From NCBI GenBank assembly GCA_003157675.1, contig PMKG01000231.1:1-16510 (forward strand): DNA of 16,510 nt. Direction: 5' to 3'. The notes beneath the pieces were generated by a model that was given only the letters and a program-made list of their open reading frames with translations, had not been told where the DNA came from and made no database searches. Made by a program: the position numbers and the translations under genes. The stretch is from Acidobacteriota bacterium. Lineage in GTDB: Bacteria > Acidobacteriota > Vicinamibacteria > Vicinamibacterales > Fen-181. Position 1 is the stretch's first letter, and every line of letters begins with the position of its first letter. Shown piece after piece: positions 1 to 5,450 of this stretch.

Positions 1-1
1 C

Positions 2-352
2 CAGCTGTCGCGCCGCCTCGGCCTGCCCACCTGGGACCAGCCGGCGTCGGCGTGCCTGTCCTCCCGCATCCCCTATGGCGCCGAGGTCACCGTGGAGAAG
101 TTACGGATGATCGAGCAGGCGGAAGACGTGCTCCACTCGCTGGGGTTCCGCCACTGCCGCGTGAGGCACCACGGCGAGATCGCCCGGCTCGAGCTCGATG
201 CGGCCGACCTGCACCGGGCGCTCGTCGAGGACGTGCGGCGCGCGATCGTCGAGGACCTCAAGACGATCGGCTTCCGCTACGTCAGCCTCGATCTCCAGGG
301 CTACCGCACCGGCAGCCTCAACGAAGTGCTGCCGCTTCGTGCCGTCTCGTAG
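2..352 (+). CDS. larE: LarE-like ATP-dependent sacrificial sulfur transferase, C-terminal part (5' truncated by window edge)
   Basis: Only the last 116 codons are present, read in frame from base 2 to the TAG at 350-352. The N-terminal PP-loop ATP pyrophosphatase half lies outside the window. The visible part begins with the run WDQPASACLSSRIPYG, which is typical of LarE/ExsB-like proteins. After it comes the small C-terminal alpha/beta domain, ending in GFRYVSLDLQGYRTGSLNE. LarE proteins activate the nicotinic-acid-derived precursor of the nickel-pincer cofactor with ATP and give up a cysteine sulfur. The Cys in ACLSSR is probably the sacrificial one (family knowledge; position not checked by alignment). 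larB and larC are not visible, so a lactate racemase role is not shown. Some LarE-type proteins occur without the rest of lar and may serve another sulfur transfer. Confidence 0.85.
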   Translation, partial: QLSRRLGLPTWDQPASACLSSRIPYGAEVTVEKLRMIEQAEDVLHSLGFRHCRVRHHGEIARLELDAADLHRALVEDVRRAIVEDLKTIGFRYVSLDLQGYRTGSLNEVLPLRAVS

Positions 353-397
353 GTTCGCGCAGGCCCGAATCGCGGCGCGCGCGAGGTTCCCGTGCGT

Positions 398-426
398 TTG
401 ACACCTCCGGATCAAATAGCTAAGCT
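398..426 (+). promoter_or_regulatory. Candidate sigma-70-type promoter for pal
   Basis: A perfect -35 box TTGACA (398-403) is followed after exactly 17 bp by TAAGCT (421-426), which keeps the first T, the A and the last T of TATAAT. It lies in the 180-bp spacer between the larE-like gene and pal and would give a 5' leader of about 100 nt. The -10 is weak, so the call rests on the -35 and the spacing. Confidence 0.5.
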
Positions 427-532
427 GGGATTCTGCCGCCCGATCTCGGCCAACGGCCCGCCGATCTCCTTCTGAGAGGCCCCTGCCCGCATACTGGCCG
501 TGCCCGGGAGAAGGTGTTCGAGGAGAGTCACC

Positions 533-1117
533 ATGACACGCTTGGTCCGTTACGTGGTCGCTGCCGCCGCAGTCGCCGCCATTGGTCTCGGTGCGACTGG
601 CTGTCACAAGAAACCGCCACAGACGGCTCCGCCGCCGCCTCCGCCGCCGGTGGCTGCCCCTGCGCCGGTGCCGCCGCCACCGCCTCCACCACCGCCACCG
701 CCTCCACCACCGCCACCACCCGCGCCGCTGACCGAGGATCAGATCTTCGCGGCCAAATCGCTCGACCAGTTGAACGCGGAGAAGCCGCTGACCGACACGT
801 TCTTCGACTACGACAAATCCGAGTTGAAGGACGAAGGCCGGGCGGCGCTCCAGAAGGACTCCGACTGGCTGAAGCGGTGGGCGAGCGTGAAGGCCACCAT
901 CGAAGGCCATTGCGATTCGCGCGGGACCGCCGAGTACAACCTCGCGCTCGGCGAGCGGCGCGCGAACGCCGTCAAGAGTTACCTCGTGAGCCTGGGCGTG
1001 GGCGCCGACCGCCTGCAGGTGGTCAGCAAGGGCAAGGAGCAGCCGTTCTGCACCGAGGAGAACGAGAGCTGCTGGTCACAGAACCGGCGCGGCCACTTCA
1101 TCATCACCGCGAAGTAG
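533..1117 (+). CDS. pal: Peptidoglycan-associated lipoprotein (Pal/OmpA C-terminal domain) with long polyproline linker
   Basis: The 194-aa product is a lipid-anchored outer-membrane protein that binds peptidoglycan non-covalently. The start is the ATG at 533, chosen because GAGGAG lies 7 nt upstream and because residues 1-23 then form a clean lipoprotein signal (basic TRLVR, Ala/Val-rich core, then ATG-C with Cys24 as lipidation site). A GTG at 500 would spoil the signal. Residues 28-64 are a Pro/Ala linker with runs of 7 and 17 consecutive prolines. Residues about 75-194 are the OmpA-like domain, with FFDYDKSEL, the diagnostic GHCDSRGTAEYNLALGERRA (Asp and Arg bind diaminopimelate) and a Cys-containing segment before the final NRRGHFII, as in other Pal proteins. 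The tol genes are not adjacent, so a role in a Tol-Pal complex is inferred from the family only. Confidence 0.92.
   Translation: MTRLVRYVVAAAAVAAIGLGATGCHKKPPQTAPPPPPPPVAAPAPVPPPPPPPPPPPPPPPPPAPLTEDQIFAAKSLDQLNAEKPLTDTFFDYDKSELKDEGRAALQKDSDWLKRWASVKATIEGHCDSRGTAEYNLALGERRANAVKSYLVSLGVGADRLQVVSKGKEQPFCTEENESCWSQNRRGHFIITAK
674..721 (+). repeat. 18-bp tandem repeat coding polyproline in pal
   Basis: Two perfect copies of an 18-bp unit, CCGCCACCGCCTCCACCA, lie at 674-691 and 692-709, followed by a partial third copy. With the preceding CCG (671-673) they encode 17 consecutive prolines (671-721, residues 47-63). The unit is a multiple of three, so slippage would change linker length without a frameshift. 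Confidence 0.85.
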
Positions 1118-1136
1118 CGCGCCTTGAGGAATCGGC

Positions 1137-1172
1137 GGGCGGAGGACCGGCGGATCGCCGGTCCTACCGCCC
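1137..1172. terminator. Long perfect-stem palindrome between convergent pal and pyrF (bidirectional terminator or REP-like element)
   Basis: AGGACCGGCG (1143-1152) and CGCCGGTCCT (1156-1165) form a perfect 10-bp stem around a 3-nt loop. The pairing continues for six more pairs (1137-1142 with 1167-1172) past a single bulged A at 1166. It sits 19 bp after the pal stop and contains the pyrF stop codon (1164-1166). No T-run follows on either strand, so a classical intrinsic terminator is not shown. A hairpin protecting both mRNA 3' ends or a REP-like element is equally possible. Confidence 0.6.
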
Positions 1173-1883
1173 TGCCGCGCAACTCGACCCAATCGCCTCG
1201 GCCGCCTGGCGGGGGTCCGGGGCGCCGATGATCGGTCGCCCCACCACGAGATAGCTTGCGCCGGCCGCGAGCGCCTCCGCCGCGCCGAGCGTACGGGCCT
1301 GATCGTCCGCGCGGCCGCCCGCGGGAATGGTCCCGCGAATGCCGGGCGTCACGATCACGAACTCGGGGCCCCTCCGCTCGCGCAGCCGCGGCGTCTCCTG
1401 CGGCGAGGCGACGACCCCGTCCAGCCCGGCTTCGGCCGCCAGCGCCGCTAGAGTCTCGACCTGCTGCAGCACCGGCCGGCCGATGCCCACGCGCTCGAGC
1501 GCGGCCTGGTCGAGGCTCGTCAGCACGGTCACGGCGATGACGAGCGGCCTCGGCAGCCCCTCGGCCGCGGCCGCGTCGGCGGCCGCCGCCCCCGCGGCGC
1601 GCATCATGTCGAGACCGCCCGACGCATGGACGTTGATCATCCAGGCGCCCAGGTGGGTGGCCGCGGCGACCGCGCCCGCCACGGTGTTCGGGATGTCGTG
1701 GAACTTGAGATCGAGGAAGACGCGATGGCCGTCCTCCGCCAGACGGCGGACGACCGACGGCCCTTCCGAGGTGAACAGCCGGCTGCCGACCTTCACGCCG
1801 CCGACCACTCCCCTGAGGTCGCGCGCCAGCGCGAGCGCGCGCTCGGCCGAGTCGACGTCGAGGGCCACCAGCAGTTCCTTCAT
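1164..1883 (-). CDS. pyrF: Orotidine 5'-phosphate decarboxylase
   Basis: The 239-aa product catalyses the last step of UMP synthesis, decarboxylation of OMP. The diagnostic catalytic segment DLKFHDIPNTV is at residues 58-68 (Asp58, Lys60, Asp63). The phosphate-binding elements are VTPGIR (178-183) and YLVVGRPI (211-218). Length is normal for the bacterial group I family. The ATG overlaps the pyrD stop in an ATGA arrangement (1880-1883), which indicates translational coupling as the last gene of pyrK-pyrD-pyrF. The final codons and the TAG lie inside a strong palindrome that starts in the intergenic space, so the last three or so residues are probably encoded by the repeat and not conserved. 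Confidence 0.96.
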   Translation of the reverse strand: MKELLVALDVDSAERALALARDLRGVVGGVKVGSRLFTSEGPSVVRRLAEDGHRVFLDLKFHDIPNTVAGAVAAATHLGAWMINVHASGGLDMMRAAGAAAADAAAAEGLPRPLVIAVTVLTSLDQAALERVGIGRPVLQQVETLAALAAEAGLDGVVASPQETPRLRERRGPEFVIVTPGIRGTIPAGGRADDQARTLGAAEALAAGASYLVVGRPIIGAPDPRQAAEAIGSSCAAGR

Positions 1884-2806
1884 CGACGCGTGCCTCCAGG
1901 CATCTCGAGCGTGCCGACCAGCTCGGCCACGCGCTCGATGGCGTGGCGGCTCATGTAGTCGCGGAGTCCCGATTCCAGCTTGCCGAAGATGAACGGGTCG
2001 ACGAACGTCGCCGTGCCGACCTGCACGGCCGTGGCGCCGGCGATCAGGAACTCGAGCACGTCGGCGGCCGACGTGATCCCTCCCATCCCGATGATCGGGA
2101 TCCGCACGCGGCGCGCGCACTCGTAGACCATCCGCACGGCGATCGGGCGGATCGCCGGGCCGCTCAGCCCGCCCATCCCGTTCGACAGCCGCGGGCGCCG
2201 GGTCTCGACGTCGATGGCCATGGCGAGGAACGTGTTCACCAGCGACACCGCGTCGGCGCCGGCCTCCTCGGCCGCCTGCGCGAACGACGCGACGTCGGTG
2301 ACGTTCGGCGTCAGCTTTGGAATGAGCGGCAGCGGCGTGGCCCGGCGCACGGCGGACACGACGTCGTGCGTGTTGCCGAGGTGGCACCCGAACGTGATGC
2401 CGCCCTCCTTGATGTTCGGGCAGGAGATGTTCAGTTCGATGGCCGCGACGCCTTCGGCCTCGGAGAGCACCCGCGCGACCTCGACGTACTCGTCGATGGT
2501 CGTCCCGCAAATGTTGACGATGACCGTCGCGCCCTTCGCCCGCAGCTCCGGCAGCTTCTCGCGAACGAAGCGGTGCACGCCGATCCCCTGCAGGCCGATC
2601 GCGTTGAGCATGCCGGCCGGCGTCTCGACGATCCGGGGCGGCGGATGGCCCGCCCGTTCCTTCAGGAACAGCCCCTTGACGACGACGGCGCCGAGCGTGG
2701 AGAGGTCCACGACGTCGGCGTACTCCACGCCGTAGCCGAAGCACCCGCTCGCCGACATGATCGGCGTCTTGAGCCGCAGCGAGCCGATTCGAACTGAGAG
2801 ATCCAT
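1880..2806 (-). CDS. pyrD: Dihydroorotate dehydrogenase, class 1B catalytic subunit
   Basis: This 308-aa FMN enzyme oxidises dihydroorotate to orotate in the cytoplasm. The catalytic base is a cysteine, Cys129 in ELNISCPN, as in class 1 enzymes; class 2 quinone-linked enzymes have Ser. Other family marks are TPIMSASG near the N-terminus, ETPAGMLNAIGLQ (61-73), PLIPKLTPN and the FMN-phosphate elements IIGMGGI and VQVGTA. The partner PyrK lies just upstream, which fits the NAD-linked PyrD-PyrK heterotetramer. The start is the ATG at 2804-2806. Its ribosome site is weak (GGGG about 10 nt upstream), but the MDLSVRIGSLRLKTPI beginning matches the family. It is separated from pyrK by 59 bp holding a small inverted repeat, and it overlaps pyrF by 4 bp. 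Confidence 0.95.
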   Translation of the reverse strand: MDLSVRIGSLRLKTPIMSASGCFGYGVEYADVVDLSTLGAVVVKGLFLKERAGHPPPRIVETPAGMLNAIGLQGIGVHRFVREKLPELRAKGATVIVNICGTTIDEYVEVARVLSEAEGVAAIELNISCPNIKEGGITFGCHLGNTHDVVSAVRRATPLPLIPKLTPNVTDVASFAQAAEEAGADAVSLVNTFLAMAIDVETRRPRLSNGMGGLSGPAIRPIAVRMVYECARRVRIPIIGMGGITSAADVLEFLIAGATAVQVGTATFVDPFIFGKLESGLRDYMSRHAIERVAELVGTLEMPGGTRR

Positions 2807-2826
2807 GGCTGCCAATCCCCGGCGCC

Positions 2827-2851
2827 CGCCTTCGCCCTTCGGGCTCCGGCG
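2827..2851. repeat. Small stepped inverted repeat in the pyrK-pyrD spacer
   Basis: The plus strand reads CGCC-TTC-GCCC-TTC-GGGC-TCC-GGCG: two nested 4-bp stems separated by a small internal loop around a TTC tip. It fills much of the 59-bp gap between pyrK and pyrD. The gap is long compared with the other, overlapping junctions of these operons. It looks like an inserted dispersed palindromic element or an mRNA processing hairpin; copies elsewhere in the genome cannot be checked here. Confidence 0.4.
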
Positions 2852-2865
2852 AGACAAGTCCGCCG

Positions 2866-3690
2866 TCAGCGGTCCACGTCGTCCCACACGATGTCGGCGG
2901 CCGAAAAGACCGGACCTTCGAGGCACGACCTGGCGAACCGCGTGCCTCCTGCCGGCGTCCTGACCGCGATGACGCAGCTGTAGCAGCCGCCCATGCCGCA
3001 GCCCATCCGACGCTCGGTGGCCACTTCGCACGTGAGTCCGTACCGGGCCGCGAGCGCGGCCACCGCCTGGAGCATCGCCTCCGGTCCGCACGCATAGAGC
3101 GCGACGGGCGGGGCGCCCGAACGTGCCGCCAGCTCGCGCGCGAGCGGCACGGTCACGCGCCCGGTCTCGCCGCGGGTGCCGTCTTCGGTGGCCAGCACCA
3201 TGTCGACGCCGATCGGCTCGAACCGGTCGACGCAGAACAGCTCGGCGCCGGTGCGCGCGCCGTAGAACAGGCGGCGTCGCGCTCCCTCGGCGGCCAGTTC
3301 TTCGCTGAGCGTGGCGAACGGCGCCAGGCCGGTTCCGCCGGCGACCATCCACGCCTCCGATCCGGCGCGCGGGAGCGTGAAGGGCCGGCCGAGCGGCCCG
3401 AGGCAGGAGAACGTGGCGCCCGGCGTCGCCTCGGACAGGAGGCGGCTGCCGGTGCCGACCCGCTTGTTGAAGATCGAGAACCCGACGGGGCGTCCGTCCG
3501 CGTCGCGCAGCCGGTCGAACACCGAGTACGGCCGGCGCAGGAGGGGCACGTCGCCCCGCGCCGTCCGGATCATCACAAACTGACCCGGACGGATCGCCCC
3601 CGCGATGGCCGGGGCCCGGAAGCCGATGACGGCGTAGTCGTCCGACAGGCGGGTCGAGAACAGGACCTCGGCGTCCACATCCACTGGCAT
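2866..3690 (-). CDS. pyrK: Dihydroorotate dehydrogenase electron-transfer subunit (FAD/2Fe-2S)
   Basis: The 274-aa product passes electrons from PyrD to NAD+. It has a ferredoxin-reductase fold. The FAD-binding LRRPYSVF is at 51-58, the nucleotide-binding VAGGTGLAPF at 117-126 and CGPEAML at 201-207. At the C-terminus is the PyrK 2Fe-2S ligand set Cys231, Cys236, Cys239 and Cys256 (C-x4-C-x2-C-x16-C). Length and domain order fit PyrK better than a generic oxidoreductase, and pyrD is the next gene. The ATG at 3688-3690 has no Shine-Dalgarno sequence. A TATACT box ends 7 nt before it, so the mRNA is probably leaderless. It heads the minus-strand pyrKDF operon, divergent from pyrRBC. Confidence 0.94.
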   Translation of the reverse strand: MPVDVDAEVLFSTRLSDDYAVIGFRAPAIAGAIRPGQFVMIRTARGDVPLLRRPYSVFDRLRDADGRPVGFSIFNKRVGTGSRLLSEATPGATFSCLGPLGRPFTLPRAGSEAWMVAGGTGLAPFATLSEELAAEGARRRLFYGARTGAELFCVDRFEPIGVDMVLATEDGTRGETGRVTVPLARELAARSGAPPVALYACGPEAMLQAVAALAARYGLTCEVATERRMGCGMGGCYSCVIAVRTPAGGTRFARSCLEGPVFSAADIVWDDVDR

Positions 3691-3697
3691 CGCTGGC

Positions 3698-3705
3698 AGT
3701 ATAGC
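3698..3705 (-). promoter_or_regulatory. -10 box of pyrKDF; predicts a leaderless transcript
   Basis: The minus strand reads GCTATACTGCC, with TATACT at 3703-3698 and only 7 nt (3697-3691) between the box and the pyrK ATG. Transcription starting the usual 6-8 nt after a -10 would begin at or within a base or two of the ATG. No SD lies in this stretch. The same 11-mer occurs before the glycosyltransferase gene. No convincing -35 was seen. Confidence 0.6.
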
Positions 3706-3745
3706 CGATGCCCGCCGCCGCCCGGCCGATCCGCCCGCCTCCCCG

Positions 3746-3754
3746 TGCTATACT
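3746..3754 (+). promoter_or_regulatory. Extended -10 promoter of the pyrRBC operon
   Basis: TGCTATACT matches the extended -10 consensus TGnTATAAT at all but one position. The region where a -35 would lie (about 3726-3731) is poor, which is normal for extended -10 promoters. The predicted start near 3761 sits immediately before the PyrR-binding hairpin and about 137 nt before the pyrR ATG. Confidence 0.65.
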
Positions 3755-3762
3755 GTGGGTGT

Positions 3763-3793
3763 TCTTTAAGCCGGTCCGGCGAGGCCGACAAGA
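3763..3793 (+). promoter_or_regulatory. PyrR-binding RNA hairpin in the pyrR leader
   Basis: GGTCCGGCGAGGCC (3773-3786) fits the PyrR-binding consensus ARUCCNGNGAGGYU at 10 of 12 specified positions. The two differences (first A to G, last U to C) are partners, so the pair is kept as G-C. The hexaloop is CGGCGA (3777-3782), a CNGNGA match. The upper stem is 3772-3776 with 3783-3787. A lower stem TCTT (3763-3766) / AAGA (3790-3793) is separated from it by an asymmetric internal loop, larger on the 5' side. This is the architecture of the B. subtilis pyr binding loops. It follows the predicted start site and precedes pyrR. In such systems UMP-bound PyrR lowers expression by attenuation or by blocking translation; which applies here is not visible. 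Confidence 0.75.
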
Positions 3794-3897
3794 TCCCGCA
3801 TGCACGAACCCGATCACTCGTTCACCTCGTCTTCCTCCCGCCCGGCCGCCGCCCGTCACGGCCTCACGTCGCCCGTGTTCACCCTCAAGGAGTGCGT

Positions 3898-4449
3898 ATG
3901 CCCGTCGTAATGGACGCGGACCGGATGGCGCGCTCGCTCGCCCGGATCGCGCACGAGATCGTGGAGCGCAACCGGGGCGTCGACCGCCTGGCGCTCGTCG
4001 GCGTGCGCACGCGCGGCGTCCCGATCGCGGTCCGCCTGGCCGCCCAGCTCAAGGAGATCACCGGCCAGGACGTGCCGGTCGGGGCGCTCGACATCACGCT
4101 GTACCGCGACGACCTGATGCACCACGCCGTCGGGCCGCAGCCGCTGGTCCGCAGCACGGAGATTCCGTTCTCGATCGACGACCGGGTGATCCTGCTGGTC
4201 GACGACGTGCTGTACACCGGCCGCACCGTCCGCGCGGCACTCGACGAGCTGATCGATTTCGGCCGGCCGCGGGCGATCCAGCTCGTGGTCATCGTCGACC
4301 GCGGGCACCGGGAGCTGCCCATCAAGGCCGACTACGTCGGCAAGAACCTGCCCACCTCGCACGCCGAGAGCGTGTCCGTCCGGCTCGCCGAGACCGACGG
4401 ATGCGACGAGGTGGTCATCGAGAAGACGTCCGGGGAGGACGAGGCATGA
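3898..4449 (+). CDS. pyrR: Bifunctional pyr operon regulator / uracil phosphoribosyltransferase
   Basis: This 183-aa protein binds pyr leader RNA in the presence of UMP and often has weak uracil phosphoribosyltransferase activity. The PRPP-binding motif VILLVDDVLYTGRT is at 97-110. Typical PyrR segments are LALVGVRTRGVPIA (31-44), LDITLYRDDL (64-73) and LVVIVDRGHRELPIKADYVGKN (129-150 region). The start is the ATG at 3898, with AAGGAG 5 nt upstream; an in-frame GTG at 3745 is rejected because it lies within the promoter. It is the first gene of pyrR-pyrB-pyrC-DUF2400 and overlaps pyrB by 4 bp (ATGA). A PyrR-binding hairpin in its own leader implies autoregulation. Confidence 0.96.
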   Translation: MPVVMDADRMARSLARIAHEIVERNRGVDRLALVGVRTRGVPIAVRLAAQLKEITGQDVPVGALDITLYRDDLMHHAVGPQPLVRSTEIPFSIDDRVILLVDDVLYTGRTVRAALDELIDFGRPRAIQLVVIVDRGHRELPIKADYVGKNLPTSHAESVSVRLAETDGCDEVVIEKTSGEDEA

Positions 4450-5450
4450 GTCCGGAGACCACACCCACGACAACGGGCGCGCCGCAGGCGGACGACTCGC
4501 CGATCCCGACGAGCCGGCTGCGGAGGAAGGACCTCGTCGGCATCGCGGAGCTCACGGCGGAGGAAATCTCGCTCATCCTCGACACGGCCGTCGCGATGAA
4601 GGAGATCTCCTCCCGGCCGATCAAGAAGGTGCCGGCGCTGCGCGGCAAGACGGTCGTCAATCTCTTCTTCGAGGCGAGCACGCGGACGCGGACCTCCTTC
4701 GAGATCGCCGAGAAGCGGCTGAGCGCCGACACGCTGAATATCGCCGCCAGCACCTCGAGCGTCGTCAAGGGCGAGACGCTGGCCGACACGGTGCACAATA
4801 TCGAGGCGATGTCGCCGGACCTGCTCGTCGTGCGGCACTCGTCCTCGGGGGCGTGCCACTTCCTGTCGCGCATCTGCCGCGCCGGCGTCATCAATGCCGG
4901 CGACGGCATGCACGAGCACCCGACGCAGGCGCTGCTCGACGCCTTCACGATCCGCGAGCGGAAGCAGCGGATCGCCGGGCTGAAGGTGGCGATCTGCGGC
5001 GACCTGCTCCACAGCCGCGTCCTCAGGTCGAACGTGCTGCTGCTCACGAAGATGGGCGCCGACGTGTGGCTGTGCGGCCCGCCCACCTTGATGCCCGTCG
5101 GCTTCGAGCGCACGGGGGCGCATATGACGTCGTCGATCGACGAGGCCGTCGAAGGGGCCGACGCGGTGATGATGCTGCGCATCCAGCTCGAGCGGATGCT
5201 CGGCGGCTTCTTCCCGACGCTGCGCGAGTACTTCAACGTCTTCGGCATGACGCCGGAGCGGGTGCGCCGGGCGAAGCCGGACGTGCTCGTGATGCACCCC
5301 GGACCGATGAATCGCGGCGTCGAGATCTCGTCCGAGCTCGCCGACGGCCCCTCGTCGGTGATCCTCGACCAGGTGGCCAACGGCGTCGCCGTGCGCATGG
5401 CGATCCTGTATCTGCTGGCAGGTGGAGCTGAACATGAAGCGGCTGCTTAA
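4446..5450 (+). CDS. pyrB: Aspartate carbamoyltransferase catalytic subunit
   Basis: The 334-aa product joins carbamoyl phosphate and aspartate to make carbamoyl-aspartate. The carbamoyl-phosphate motif FFEASTRTRTSFE is at 74-86, with NIAASTSSVVKGET (98-111) supplying the mobile Ser/Lys loop. HEHPTQALLDAF lies at 156-167, GDLLHSRVLRSN follows, and the aspartate-binding MHPGPMNRGVEI lies near residue 285. About 27 N-terminal residues rich in Ser, Thr and Pro extend beyond the usual beginning. The ATG at 4446 is still the natural start because it overlaps the pyrR stop (ATGA) and lies shortly after GGGGAGGA. No pyrI is present. It overlaps pyrC by 17 bp. Confidence 0.96.
   Translation: MSPETTPTTTGAPQADDSPIPTSRLRRKDLVGIAELTAEEISLILDTAVAMKEISSRPIKKVPALRGKTVVNLFFEASTRTRTSFEIAEKRLSADTLNIAASTSSVVKGETLADTVHNIEAMSPDLLVVRHSSSGACHFLSRICRAGVINAGDGMHEHPTQALLDAFTIRERKQRIAGLKVAICGDLLHSRVLRSNVLLLTKMGADVWLCGPPTLMPVGFERTGAHMTSSIDEAVEGADAVMMLRIQLERMLGGFFPTLREYFNVFGMTPERVRRAKPDVLVMHPGPMNRGVEISSELADGPSSVILDQVANGVAVRMAILYLLAGGAEHEAAA

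Noticed and set aside
266..280. Variant EX7E motif (Glu to Asp) in the glycosyltransferase as a sign of inactivity (protein residues 266-280)
   Set aside because: The EGLGT-x-LLDAM form is common among GT4 enzymes as far as I recall, so it is not evidence of a broken gene.
1256..1992. Long plus-strand open frames across the pyrF region, and many similar antisense frames through the window
   Set aside because: They are antisense shadows of GC-rich genes (Arg/Ala/Pro/Ser-rich, no family motif), while the opposite strand encodes clear enzymes.
3833..3892. Anti-SD CTCC (3835-3838) that could hide the pyrR ribosome site GGAG
   Set aside because: Only four base pairs form without extension, too weak to claim a translational switch.
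3755..3897. Classical intrinsic attenuator in the pyrR leader
   Set aside because: GC-rich inverted segments exist (for example GGCC...GGCC around 3844-3863), but no T-run follows any of them.
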